From Hemibagrus wyckioides (taxonomy: Eukaryota > Chordata > Actinopteri > Siluriformes > Bagridae), in NCBI RefSeq assembly GCF_019097595.1, contig NC_080714.1, positions 7,487,259 through 7,551,258 on the forward strand: a DNA stretch of 64,000 nt, in the 5' to 3' direction. The position numbers and the translations under genes were made by a program. Under the pieces are notes generated by a model that ran no database searches, was not told the origin of the DNA, and worked only from the letters and a program-made list of their open reading frames with translations. Below are positions 47,849 through 60,380 of this stretch, piece after piece (positions within the stretch are counted from its first letter, which is position 1; each line of letters opens with the position of its first letter).

Positions 47849-48586
47849 GCAGAAAACCATGAATTCAGCTGACCAATTTTGGGATGTAAGCATTTATCCG
47901 AAGCACATTTATACATATCCGAACTAAAGGACTCTAGAACAGATTACACACAATTGCAGTATCTACAAATTTATTTAATGTAACATGCTTCTTGCACCTT
48001 TGGTGTTTGGTATTACACACATTAGAATATTCATGTTAAGACATGTCATGTCACTGTTGCATGTTGCATAAGCATGCCAGTTATTAAGGCACATAGCAGC
48101 GCACATACATTATTATATGCTTAAAGTGCAAAATGAATTGCAGGCCTGCTTGACGCAGGACTTCCCACCAACCATAACACGGACAAAAACACCAGCAGAA
48201 AGAATCGAACAGTTTAATGATCTTTCAAATAAAGGTCTCATCTGGATAATCTCAAACATACAAATGTACACATGACACACCTTGCTGTTACATCGCAGGT
48301 TCTTTACAAAAGTTATAGTAAATCGGTGTATTCCTATGGATCTTTCCAAAGAAAAAGAAAAGTAGCCTTAGAGTTTGCTTCCAACTTTTATAACCCTTCC
48401 ACCCCAATGAATTGTGACACATCAGACTGACGTGCTTCGAGATTTCAGCAGGATAGTTGCAGGTAAGATACAACACTTTGTTAAGAGGCTCATGAAGAAA
48501 ACGTGGGCTGTGGGTGTTTGCGATGCATGGATTTTTACATGATTTTTCCTGATGTAAGAATCTATGATCAATGAATAATAAAAAAG

Positions 48587-48589
<3 letters not shown>

Positions 48590-48641
<52 letters not shown>
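48590..48641. repeat. (TA)n microsatellite in the probable chmp4b 3' UTR
   Basis: About 25 TA units between the chmp4b stop and its candidate polyadenylation signal. If the signal at 47843 is used, the tract would be transcribed as (UA)n. Confidence 0.9.
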
Positions 48642-48642
<1 letters not shown>

Positions 48643-49235
48643 AAAACAACTCTGGATGTTTAAATAACACACCTAAAACAATAGCACTCTGAAACCAACC
48701 TTAGAATATTATCAGACCCAAATCTATTCCCTGTATAATAACAGTCAATGGAGGTGCTTCAAAACAAAGGCTCGCAAATCAAGCATGCAAAAGATGTGAC
48801 ACTTGTGTATATACACAAGCATTGTCATCACTGTGAAATCACAAAGTTATGAGTGGATTGGTATGAAGGATACTTTCCCAGACTGGTTATGGGGTTGGCA
48901 TGAATCCCACTTCTTGTAGGTGTTTATTAAACAAATAGAGGTAGATGTCTTTAAGTGGGTTCCGTATGATTACATCCGTATGATTACATTCCGTATGAAA
49001 CATCAGCCAAATCATTTCACAGGATAAAATTTTTGTCTGATTGATTGTTTTGTTTTCATAGCCTCTTTTAAATCCCCATGGATTTTTTTTGTTTCTGGAC
49101 CTAAGCCATTAATCGGAGCTACAATTTCCTATACAGTTGGTTCTGCAACAATAACTCTCTGAACGGTGTTCAAGTCAACTCTGAACATCAGTCCACCACG
49201 GCAAGTGATTAGACAATCCGGCTATTTGGGCTTGT

Positions 49236-51952
49236 TCACATTGCCCAAGCCTTCAGTTCCTCCATGTCATCGTCATCCTCTTCCTTTCTGCTCTTGGCTG
49301 TAGACAGAAGAACAGTTGGGTTAGAAGAGTCCTGTGGTTGGTACCGGCTATTTAACATGCTTATCAATGCTTTATCAATCCCCAGGCCTGGAATTTACAG
49401 CAAGTTTCCCTTAGAAATATTTACTAGGGTCACAATGACCTGAAGTTTGATTTAATATGATAAAGGTGGTATTTTTTTTTTATCAAATACATGTGTAGTT
49501 TCAAAGCCTTTGCTATTGCTTTGTGGTTTTGTTCAGTTTTTCTGACTGCTACAAAGCGTGAGGTCAGGGCAGATGCAAGGATGATTGTGGTGTTATTGCA
49601 GTCTGTTGGTGCCAAACAGGCTGGTTTGGGTATTTCAGACACAACATTCACAAGAGTTTACACAGAATGCTGGTCTTTTTCCAAATCTTTTTACTTTCCA
49701 GTTGAAGTGAGCCTGTGTATACTGTAGTGTAAGTTTTCTGTTCTTGGCTGGCAAGAGCCAAACCTCATGTGGTCTTTTGCTTTTGTTGCCCATCCAACCA
49801 TCCAAGTTTCATCTGAGATGCTTTTCTGCTCACCACAGTTGTAAATAGTGGTTATTGGGCAGTCTGGATAGTCACCTCTGACCTCGCTCATTAACAAGGC
49901 GAGTCTGCGTACCTTTCTGTGTAAACTCTAGAGAGTGCTGTTTAAAAAATTCCAGAGGACAAGCTTTTTTTGAAATACTTGATCATATTTTCCAATTCTA
50001 ATGTTTGACATGAAAATTAACTGGTGATTTTTGACCTGTATGTGCAGGATTTTACTCACTGCTCCGCTACAACATGATTGGAGGATTGGATAACTTTATG
50101 TATGTGCAGATGTACAGGTATTAATCAAGTGAACAGTGAGTTTATGCACACATGCATAAGAAGATGGTTTTGAGTATGGTGTTATCCTTGCTGTTTGTGT
50201 TACCTGGTTGGGAAGGTAATGAGGTTGAAGGCACGCTGGGAAGTGAGACGTTCTGTTGGCCACCAATTTCCAGCAATGTATTGTCCAGTTCCTCCTGTTC
50301 CAACTCCTCCAGTTCAGCAAGCAATTCATCCTAGCAAAGATTATTGATCGATTAGTAAGTTCCGATTTTAGCTTATTTATTTACTTACATTACTACTAAT
50401 TAACAAACTTCCACATACACTTTATTAACTAAGCTAAACTGACAGCTCTGGTCATGCTTAGAATTCTGTTTGTCATTTGTCCGTGACACCATTTACCCAG
50501 TTATACGACATGTTTATGCTATAGTCTTACAATGATTATAAGCCTAAAGTGTCATTCAGCTGGAATGCAGTTTGGAAATTCTGAGCATTACTGTGCAACC
50601 AGTTCACTTGGGAATTCCCACGCTTTCACATACTGCAGACTCGATGACTAAACTCCAGTGTCTAGTTTGTATGTCCTAAATGAATCTAGGTACCTCGTCA
50701 AACTCATCTCCAAAGGCGACTGGTTTTGAAATAGCATCGGAGATCTCCTGTGCCAGCTCCTGCTGTTCTGTGATGTCCTGCATGAGCTCATCCACTTTGT
50801 CAATATCCCTAAAAACATGATAGAGATTAAATTAATAACGATCCAAAAAAATCACTATCACATTAACTTTCTTTTAATGTAGCTTACAGCCAGAAATTTA
50901 ATGCACAGCTAATGTTAAAAGGATCACAGAGGACCACAAAACCGTACATGTTCTGGTGCGCATTCTTCATGGCCTTGGCGGCGAAGCCCATGTTCTTGAG
51001 CACTTCTGTGTTAGTGTTGGCATTTTCCAAAGCTTCTCGTTGATACTCAATGGTGGACAGAGTGCCATCGATCTGAGCCAGCTGCTTTTCATAACGCTTC
51101 TTCCTTTTCAGGGCCTGGAGGGCAGCTTGAAAAAGCAGAATAACATCCAGAATCATGCACTGTCTCTCTTTTTCACTTAATTATATTGTATTCTCGGTGT
51201 TTCAGTGCTTGTGTGTGTTTTGGATATTCTTTGCCGTTTGTTACAATACCAACAATTTGCTTGAGCGTAACCATAACCATAATAATTTTTTTTTTACACC
51301 TCTTCATGATCACGATCCATAAATTGGACTTTGAACAGAATGGCACTTGCTTAACATGCCAGTTCATTAAAGAAAAACCTCCATCCTGAAATACGTTTCA
51401 TATGTGTGATGAGTTTGGTGAGTGTTATTCCTGTGAGATGTTAGCAGTTGTCTGCCACACTGCCATCACAGGGAGACACCTGCTATGGCAGTTACAATGA
51501 AAGGGCATTGGACACGTAAGAGATGATATCAAGCATGAGCTTGTTTTCTCGCTCATCATTTTCCAGCGACACCAGTTTTAACTATTTATAGGTAACATGA
51601 CAGCAGGTTATAATTCGAGTCTGACAGAGCGTACAGATGTGGAGGTGAGACAAGACTAAACCACTGGGGCATCACTCTATACAAGCAGAAGGCCTACTTC
51701 CCACAGGCACCACAATTAGCAGGGTGGCATTGTGAGTGAGAACAGATAAGAAAAGAAAAAAAAAAGGTCTTTACAAAGTGACGTCACTGGTGATCACGTG
51801 CTGCAGATAAAGCTTAATACGGAAAACTTTCAGGAAGTCATTTCCCTTTAAATGACGCTATATGAGATCAGGGGCTTTTCCCAACTCCAACTGTAGAACA
51901 TTACAGAAGAAGTTTCGAAAATGTCTGATTTGGGCTGGTTGATATATTCTAA

Positions 51953-51990
<38 letters not shown>

Positions 51991-52363
51991 AACAACTATA
52001 AATGCTGAGTAAGAACGCAAAGCTACACCTATCCTCCAGGGCTGGCCTTCTCGTGTAGTCTGTACAGGTTATTAAACAGCTGTCACATTTTCAACTGCCT
52101 AACCCTCCTCCTACCTATTCATGCCCAAATCAACTAATTACCGTGATATAATAAAGGTTCATTACGGTGTGATGTGTACCTCGTTTGTTTTTCGTCCCGT
52201 TCTTTTTCGCTGTGAGCAGTTCCGCCTCGATCTTCTTTTCCAAAAATTCCTGCTTCTTCGACAACATCTCCTCCGTCTCGCGCAATTTCTGGATGGCATC
52301 TTGAGGACTCGGGGCTTTCTCCCCTTTCCCCCCGCTCCCGAAAATCTTCGTAAACAAAGACAT
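49236..52363 (-). CDS. chmp4b: charged multivesicular body protein 4b, ESCRT-III subunit
   Basis: CHMP4B (Snf7 family) polymerises on membranes in multivesicular body sorting, abscission and membrane repair. Coding exons: 52363-52180, 51125-50948, 50808-50694, 50330-50204, 49297-49236: 666 bases, 221 residues (human 224). The N-terminus MSLFTKIFG is the amphipathic membrane anchor, followed by a basic core-helix region (SKKQEFLEKKIEAELL, ALQALKRKKRYEKQL). An acidic C-terminal half holds DELLAELEELEQEELD. The end, DDDDMEELKAWAM, keeps the Leu and Trp of the ALIX Bro1-binding helix but lacks the usual Gly-Ser before the terminal Met. Start choice is secured by family identity from the first residue. 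The 3' UTR holds repeats, and an intron between exons 4 and 5 carries a Tc1-like relic. Confidence 0.96.
49440..49915 (-). repeat. dispersed repeat with GEQKSISD-encoding segment
   Basis: Minus-strand frames at 49897-49691 (containing NCGEQKSISDETW and WATKAKDH) and 49651-49430 (containing VSEIPKPACLAPTDC) form one repeat unit in chmp4b's last intron. The first part matches the pieces at 168-365 and 11370-11430. Such strings resemble the region before the catalytic core of fish Tc1-like transposases. The second part is not recognised. Confidence 0.55.
51955..51986 (+). repeat. (CA)n microsatellite
   Basis: An uninterrupted CA tract in chmp4b intron 1. Confidence 0.9.
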
Positions 52364-53091
52364 GGCAGCTAGAGTTGTTTAAAAAAACACACAAATTGAT
52401 CTCAACAACGCTCTCGTCTGTCTCCTAAAAAAAATACCCACTGACGGAGGGGTTGTTGATACTTTGACTTCCGCCTTCAGGCCCGCTCACGTCACGGTCG
52501 CACAGCGACTGGGGCTCGTGAGCGCCACCAAAAGGCGCGCGCGCGCTGAACAGCACTGTCACTATGCAGAAGATCCGCGAGAACACGTGCTGCGCAGACT
52601 CCAGCTCCACAGTGCGCATGTGCGAACTCAGGACTCCGTCTCCTAGAGTTAACGTGAAACTATTCAGAAACAGATTAGAACACAATGGCATCAATTACAG
52701 TCATGCATTACAATAAAAATACACAATGATTGCAGAAAGGAAAAACAAAACAAAGGACAATACGGAATCATGAGCACGTGAGTCAGTTACTTGGTAGTAA
52801 CATGATGTTACGTCATAATGATCTTTTCACGCCATAGTAACAAATCAATAATAATAATAATAATAATACATTGTCAACTTCTATATTTTAATGGCATAAT
52901 TCATGAATACATTTTCTAAATCACGTCCTAAAATATCACCTTTCCTGTGTGAAATACAAAACCTTTCGAACTCTTGAAATCTAATAGAAAACCACAAATC
53001 TTCTCTGCTATTGTCTCGAAATTCTGATTTAATCAATGAAACACTCTGATTTTTTTCTGCTATTTAGTTTATTTTTTCTTTTTTTTTGTTA

Positions 53092-55110
53092 TTCATTCAT
53101 TCATTGTCTTCCGCTTATCCGGAGCCGGGTTGCGGGGGCAGCAGTCTATGCAGGGATGTCCAGACTTCCCTCTCCCTAGACACTTCCTTCAACTCTTCAG
53201 GGGGGATTCCGTGTCGTTCCCAGGTCAGTCGAGAGACCTAGTCCCTCCATCATGTCCTGGGTCTTCCCCGGGGTCTCTTCCCGGTGGGGAATGCCTGGAA
53301 CACCTCCCCAGGGAGACAGATGCCCGAGCCAAATCAACTGGCCCCTTTCGATGTGGAGGAGCAGCGGCTCTACTCCGAGCTCCCGGGTGACAGAGCTCCT
53401 TACCCTATCTCTAAGGGAGCGCCCCGCCACCTATGGAGGAAACTCATTTTGGCCATTTGTATCTGGGATCTCGTCCTTTCGTTCATAATCCAAATCTCTT
53501 GACCATAGGTGGGAGTAGGAACGTAGATTGACTGGTAAATCGAGAGCTTCGCCTTTCGGCTCAGCTCCTTCTTCACCACAACAGACTGGTACATAGACCG
53601 CATTACTGCTGCCGCTGCACCAATCCGTCTGTCAATCTCGTGCTCCATCTTTCCCTCACTCGTAAACAAGACCCAGAGATACTCAAACTCCTCCACTTGA
53701 GGGAGGAACCCCCTCCAACCTGGAGGGGACAAGCCACCTTTTTCCGGTCGAGAACCATGGCCTCGGATTTGGAGGTGCTGATCCTCATTCCAGCCGCTTC
53801 GCACTCAGCTGAAAACCGCCCCAGTGCATGCTGTAGGTCCTGGCTCGAAGGAGCCCACAGGACAACTTCATCTGCAAAAAGCAGAGATGAAATCCTGTGG
53901 TCCCCAAACCGTACTTCCTTCAGCCCCTGGCTGTACCTAGAAATTCTGTCCATAAAAGTAATGAACAGAAATGGTGACAAAAGACAGCCCTGCCGGAGTC
54001 CAGTGTGCACTGGGAACAGGTCTGACATACAGCCGGCAATGCGAACCAAGCTCCTGCACCAGAGACCGAACAGCCCTTAACAGAGGGCCACGGACCCCAT
54101 AATCCCAGAGCACCTCCCAAAGAAAACACATGTGGACTGGTTGGGCAAACTCCCATGAACCCTCAAGCATCCTGTGGCGGGTATAGAGCTGGTCCAGTGT
54201 TCCATGACTAGGACGAAAACCGAATTGTTCTGAGGTTTGACTAACGGTCGGACTCTCCTCTCCAGTACCCTGGAATAGACTTTCCCCTATAGTTGGAACA
54301 CACCCTCCGGTCCCCTTTCTTAAAAAGAGGGACCACAACTGCAGTCGCCCAGTCCAGAGGCACTGTCCCTGACCACCATGCTATGTTGCAGAGACGTGTC
54401 AGCCAAGACAGCCCCACAACATCCAGAGACTTAAGGTACTCAGGGCGAATCTCATCCAGCCCTGGTATCTTGCCACTGAGGAGCTACTGAACTACCTCAG
54501 TGACTTCACTGCCGCCACGACAGGCACCAGAGACCTTACAGTGACAGCTCCAGATGGCTGCATCAACAATGGAGGAGGAGAACATGGTTCACTCAGACTC
54601 GATGCCATCAACCTCCCTCAGAACCTGGTTCTTCCTAATCACCCCCCTACAGGTATCACTGTCATTGGAATCCCCCACTACAACTATGGAGTCCCCAGTT
54701 GGAGCACCTTCCAGCACCCCTCCAAGAATGTCAGGTACTCCACACTGCTGTTCGGCCCATAAACTGAAACAACAGTGAGACACCTATCCCCGACCCGAAG
54801 ACGCAGGGAAACAACCCTCTCTTTACTGGGGAAAACTCCAGCACATGGCAGCTGAACTGGGGAGCTATAAGCAAGCCCACTCCACCCCGTTGCCTCTCAC
54901 CATGGGGCACTCCAGAGTAGTAGAGGGTCCAACCTCTCTCAAGAAATTTGGGTCATCGAGGCCCCCGATCATGACTGCTACCCAAACCACATTGCACTGA
55001 CCCCTTATGCTCCTTTCTGCAGTTGGTGGGCCTATGGGAAGGCGGGCCTACATCACTCCTTCAGGCTACGCTCAAGAGGCAGGTGGACAAACAAATCCCC
55101 ACAAATTCTG
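53092..55110 (-). mobile_element. degraded LINE (endonuclease plus reverse transcriptase)
   Basis: Transcript sense is minus. The 3' end is the (GAAT)n tail at 53092-53108, preceded by CCGGATAAGCGGAAGAC. Upstream come RT pieces: LRQGCLLSPFLF and LLFADEVVLWA at about 54000-53800, ECEAAGMRISTSKSEAMVLDRKK, then YQSIYVPTPTYGQEIW and RTRSQIQMA at about 53600-53450. Further upstream, 54783-54590 encodes EGAPTGDSIVVVGDSNDSD, the end of an APE-type endonuclease. The RT catalytic pair is altered (FADE instead of FADD) and many frameshifts and stops intervene. It resembles CR1/L2/Rex1-group elements of fish, but the family was not settled. It lies between chmp4b and the lectin gene. Confidence 0.85.
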
Positions 55111-55757
55111 GCAAACTCTAAGCATTGATTATACAAAAATGAGCTGCCATCAGTCAGGATGTGGCCCAAAAGTTGATTGACAGCATGCCAGGGTGATTTG
55201 CAGAGGTCTTGAAAAAGAAAGGTGAGCATTGCAAATATTGACTCCATGCATAAACTTTATGTAATTGTCAATAAAAGCCTTTTGGACTTTTAGAAATGCT
55301 TGTGATTATACTGCAGTATACCATAGTAATATCTGATGAAAAGATCTAAAAAACACTGAAGCAGCAGACTTTGTGAAAATGTATATTTGTGTCATTCTCC
55401 AAACTTTTGGCCAAGGCTGTAAAACCTGGAATTTTGTTGCAGATACAAATAAACTATATTCCACTGTATGTAGTCTGTGTTATTATTCTAGGTTACTTAT
55501 ATCAGTTACACACTAGGCTTTTCTTGAGAACATGTGTGTTGTTATACGTAATATGTTGATGTTGACGTATTACACTGCATGCGTGTACCGACAGTATTTG
55601 TCTGGTTGAACATGCTGAGCATGTAGTAAAGATTTACTATCTTTACAATATACTTACAATGCTCTCCAGTAATACTTCAATGTACACCATGAAAAGTCTT
55701 TTCTCTCTAATATGTCACAGTTAGGGATATAATTCCGGACACCACTAAGCACCTTGG

Positions 55758-55760
55758 ATT

Positions 55761-55840
<80 letters not shown>

Positions 55841-55842
55841 TT
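55758..55842 (+). repeat. (CTTT)n microsatellite
   Basis: About twenty tandem TTTC/CTTT units, uninterrupted, immediately left of a Tc1-like element. Confidence 0.95.
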
Positions 55843-55910
55843 GTTCTGTGTGATTGATCTATGTGTTGCGCAACAGTTCTAAACTGTGTTATCTTTCAGA
55901 AATCATTATA

Positions 55911-56776
55911 CACTGATCAGACATAACATTATGACTGCCTGCCTAATATTGTGTTGGTCCCCCTTTTGTTGCCAAAACAGCCCTGACCCATCAAGGCATG
56001 GACTCCACTAGATCCCTGAAGATGTGCTCTGGTCTCTGGCACCAAGATGTTAGCAACAGATCCTTTAAGACCTGTAAGTTGCGAGGCGAGCCTCCAAGTC
56101 AACATCTCGCTGTTGTGCTCATCAAATCATTCCTGAACCATTTTTGCTTTGTGGAATGGCTCATTATCCTGCTGAAAGACGCCACAGCCATCAGGGAATA
56201 CCGTTTCCATGAAAGGGTATATATGGTCTGCAACAATGCTTAGGTAGGTGGTCCGTGTCAAAGTAACATCCACATGGATGGCAGGACCCAAGTTTTCCCT
56301 GCAGAACATTGCCCAAAATATAACACTGCCTCCGCCTTCTTCCCATAGTGCATCCTGGTGTCATGTGTTCCCCAGGTAAGCGATGCACGCTAAGAAAACA
56401 TGATTAATCAGACCAGGCCTCCTTCTTCCATTGCTCTGTGGTCTAATTCTGATGCTCATGATGCTCACAATGCTCAGAAAGCCTGGGCCGCCCATGACCC
56501 TGTCACTGGTTCACCACTGTTCCTTCCTTGGACCACTTTTGAGAGATACTGACCACTGCAGAACGGGAACACAAGGGCTGCAGTTTTGGAGATGCTCTGA
56601 TCCAGTGGTCTAGCCATCACAATTTGGCCCTTGTCAAACTCGCTCAAATCTTTATGCTTGCCCATTTTTCTTGCTTCTATCACATGAACTTTGAGGACAA
56701 AATGTTCACTTGCTGCCTAATATATCCCACACACTCAGGTGCCATGATGAGGAGATCATCAGATAATCAGTGTTAT
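55911..56776 (-). mobile_element. Tc1-like transposon, internally deleted
   Basis: It begins next to a TA with CACTGATCAGACATAACATT and, on the far side, ends around ATCAGATAATCAGTGTTATT, so the termini are partly preserved. Minus-strand frames encode the transposase N-terminus ([19 protein letters not shown] at about 56665-56600) and its C-terminal part (PDGCGVFQQDNEPFHKAKMVQEW at about 56200-56120). At about 0.87 kb it is well short of a full Tc1-like element (1.2-1.6 kb), and the frames are broken, so it is inactive. Confidence 0.8.
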
Positions 56777-56971
56777 TCACTTCACTTTTTACTCATGGTA
56801 TTTTTACACACGGACAATCAATTTACGTTTTCATATATCACATTTAGAGAAAGTAAACTGTTAAATAAAATAAATAAATAAAATCTAAATCAAAATATAA
56901 AAAAAATAGGAAACTACTTATTACAGTGGCCAAGAAGTGAAAAACAAAACAAAATAACAAAAACAACAACA

Positions 56972-57697
56972 ATTCAGACAAACCAGAAAAGGTAGGTATT
57001 GTTTGCAAATTAAATTCTTACCGATGATTGGACAAGACATCTGTCACTCAAGATAAACAAGAAGTAGGTATCTATTAAATTGTGTGTTTAACTTTATTTT
57101 TGGTAAATGTGTGGAGTTCTGCATTCACTTTAAACAGTTTTTTCGGGGGTTTATTGTGCACCAACTTTCAAAAATATATAATTACATTGATATGAAAAAT
57201 AACAAGTTGAAAATGGAATTCATTCAATGCTACTAGGAGGAAGGCCATTCATATGCCGTGATTTTGGATAGGGTTCCCCCCGGGAGGTGCCTCCATCCTT
57301 GTCCACCATTTTAATGTGGGTGCTTCAGTAGCCGCGCCTTAGAGGGGGGGTTATGTCAGGAACAGCTGGACAGTTCCTGTTTCGATGTTTCAAGTGTTAT
57401 GTTTGAGTTAGAGTCATGTCCAAGTTCACATTCAAGGTTTTGTTTGTTTCAGTTTAGTTAGTGCCATGCTGAGTCTGTGATTAGATTAGTCTTCCCCAAG
57501 TCTGTCTGTCTATGAGAATAAAGCAGTGCTTCTTTGGGGGTGCCCGGACGTGAGCTGCATTCATACACACACAAATTGACTCTCTTCTGCTGCAGCCTGC
57601 TGTACATCCTGTATATCTTGAGTGACAGATGTCTCTTTCAATCAGCGGTAAGAATTCCATTTGAAAACTATACCTACCTTTTCCGGTTTGTCTGAAT
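56972..57697. repeat. 84-bp inverted repeat pair flanking an LTR-like segment
   Basis: The left arm 56972-57055 begins ATTCAGACAAACCAGAAAAG. The right arm 57614-57697, complemented, begins ATTCAGACAAACCGGAAAAG, and the arms match over nearly all their length. The 558-base interior includes a G-run (57342-57349) followed by TTATGTCAGGAACAGC and, later, a plus-strand AATAAA (57519-57524), features reminiscent of a gypsy-type polypurine tract and LTR. No open frame of note. Whether the arms belong to a foldback element or to two independent copies of one repeat is unresolved. Confidence 0.65.
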
Positions 57698-58469
57698 GTT
57701 ATTTTTGTTTTTGGATTTATTTTGTTGTATGCATGACAGGCATATAACAAGAATATAACACGTTCACCTATACAACATATTAATCTAATAGAAATATAAA
57801 ATGTGACTTAGTGACTGGCCTCCCCTCCCAGGTTATTTCAAACGCTCATTGTAAAACAAACCTTTTCCCTTCAGCAGCATTTACCTGGACCTTGCATAAT
57901 AGTCACTGCAATTAATTTATAAGATTACCTGCCTTTGCTGTATTTGAGGTGTGAAAAACAAAATATGTAATACAATTATGGCAATCTAACAATCTAATTT
58001 AGGCCTACTGTGAATACAAAGACACCATCATATGTACTGTAATAATATATTTTGAATAACATGCAAGTGAAATATCCAGTAGGTGGTGATATTACCCAAT
58101 TACTTTCCCAGCCTGAACTAGTGATGGAGCAATTAGTAGGATACACGTGACAGCACTGGTGGCAGCAAGAATTTTATTATTCCTATATCCTGTTGTGAGC
58201 TGTAAGTCTTTTTAGTAATGTGGACATGATCATAATTTAGGAAGAATTCTGAAAAGCCTGATGATTAAGGGTTCGTAACGGTAGGGAAGAACATACAGCA
58301 ATCATTAAACAAGCTTTCTCATCATATCATTTGCACGGACTACTGCACTTTTATATATGAATTATACTATAGTGACTTATTCAGAGTGACAAAGCACTTT
58401 CAGGAGGCTTGGTTGTGTTTGTCAAAAGCAAATTCTTATGCCAGTTCACTGAGTTGAATACAATCCAGA

Positions 58470-59288
58470 ACATTTTGTGAAACCCAGTCTACACACCCCT
58501 GTTACAATGGCAGGTTTTTGTTGTTTAAAAAATGAAAACAAGATATAGAAGAGATAATGTCAGCACCTTTTTTCACCTTTTATTTGAAATTGCAACCAAT
58601 ATATTAAAATGGAAAACAACAAGAATCGTTTTAGGGGAAAAGCTTGAAAAAAGTACAATAATCTGGTTGCATAAGTGTGCACACCCTTTAAATTGTAGGA
58701 ACATGGCAGTTTCAGAATCAACCACTGATTCACATCACTGATTTGTTTATACCTTCTATCAGTTAAAGTGACATTTAAAGAATTGCAATTTCTGGCAAGT
58801 ACTGTTTGCTCCTTGCATGTGACAACAATCTCCTGAATTCTTCATATGTCAAGGGTACAGAGGAGGGTGGCAAAATGGTTAAACCACAAGCAAACAAACA
58901 CCTAAGCCTGGCTAAAGTTTGAAACCATGTGGAATAATGTGTTTTGGTCTGATGAAACTAAAGTTGATTTTTTTGCCCATAAAACTCATCTCCACACTGA
59001 ATCATGGAGGTGGCAGCATCATGCTTTTAGACTACTTTTCTTCAGCTGGAACTTGGCTTTAATCAGTCGATGTTGGCCGAATGGCCTCTGCTTGAACACA
59101 AAATATGAAGAGGAATTTTACCTTCCGGCATGACAACAATCCAAAGTACACCCACAAGTGAAGATCAAGATCTAAATCCAGTCAAAGATCTGAGGGGTGA
59201 CCTGAAAAGAGCTGTGCACAGGAGAAGCCCAACTAATTAGACATACCATTTTAACAGGGGTGTGTAGACTTTTTATGTCCACTGTATA
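58470..59288 (+). mobile_element. Tc1-like transposon, degraded
   Basis: The left end retains CAGTCTACACACCCCTGTTA. The right end reads GGGGTGTGTAGACTTTTTAT then GTCCACTGTA, giving matching terminal repeats. Plus-strand pieces encode VFWSDETKVDFF at about 58935-58975 (region of the first Asp), GGGSIMLL-like DNA near 59005, and a DNNPKYTHK-like stretch near 59130. Stops and frameshifts break it throughout. Confidence 0.8.
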
Positions 59289-59859
59289 ATTGTCATTGAT
59301 TAAAGGACATGAAACATAAAGCAAAGCAAACCAACAACAAGCCCATGAATTAAGACAAAACAAATGAAAGGGCACTGTATAAGTGAAGGACAGGCCGGTC
59401 TATGAATAGACCGAGGGAAAAGCTTATGATGGGAAAAGGTGTTTAACAGCTGCAAGGTTTTTTTCAGATGATGAAATCTGATGAACCGGTTTCATTTTCC
59501 ATGGACTATTCTTTTAGTATTTACATCCAGGGAGTCAGCCAAGAAACTTAAACCAATTTAAAAAATGTGTCCTTGTGTGACCTGTTACATTTGTCTCACA
59601 CCTTTGGGGTTGGGCATTCCCTGTCTCCACCCTGTCTGCACCTCCAGATACTCCGGATTCCTTTCCAAGTCAAAAGCCATGCAATGTATTCTGATAGCCA
59701 TTTCTAAAAAGCTGAGGAAAGTAAATGGTTAGGATCAGTGCCCCCTCTGCCCCCAATAAAAAAAAAGGAAAAGCCCTTGCTAGGATCTTCATGCCTGCCC
59801 CCAGTTTCTGTTTTCTCAGAAATCACTACAGTAGTGCTAAAACCCAGGAAAGGGGAAAG

Positions 59860-60340
59860 ATACAATCACAGACCCTTACCAGCATCCACCAGACCCAACA
59901 TGTAGTGCCCTTGGAGTCGCAGACAGAGAAGGAGCAGTGCATTCATGCCATGCTCCCAGCTGTGGCAGCCATGCCACACATTGTCCTGAGATAGATGGGG
60001 CTCCACGATGACCCCGTAGTGATTGTGGTGCCTTTCGAACATGCTGGTGATGCGTGGGGCTGGACGGAATCTGAATAAGTCTGCCTACTGCTGTTCTATC
60101 CAGGAAATCCCAGCTTGTGGCCCAACAGCTCCCAGTGGACAGCATGCTGGAGTACCAGGTCAGCCTCAGCCCTGAACACTCAAGATCTACCATGTTACAC
60201 CTGTCGGAGGTGGTGCTGCTGGCCAAGCAGGGTGGTACTGACAACATGATAGATCTTGTGGCACTCGAGCAGTTTGTCACAGCTACCAGAGGGGATGGCA
60301 GAATGGGTTCAGTGGCAGCGTATGCAGGGGCAGACAAGCC

Positions 60341-60380
<40 letters not shown>

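Noticed and set aside
55758..55842. Regular direct repeats as a CRISPR-like array
   Set aside because: Pure tetranucleotide microsatellite with no spacers, in a vertebrate genome.
57481..57750. Minus-strand 89-residue frame
   Set aside because: Lies antisense across the LTR-like segment and one inverted-repeat arm; no protein family seen.
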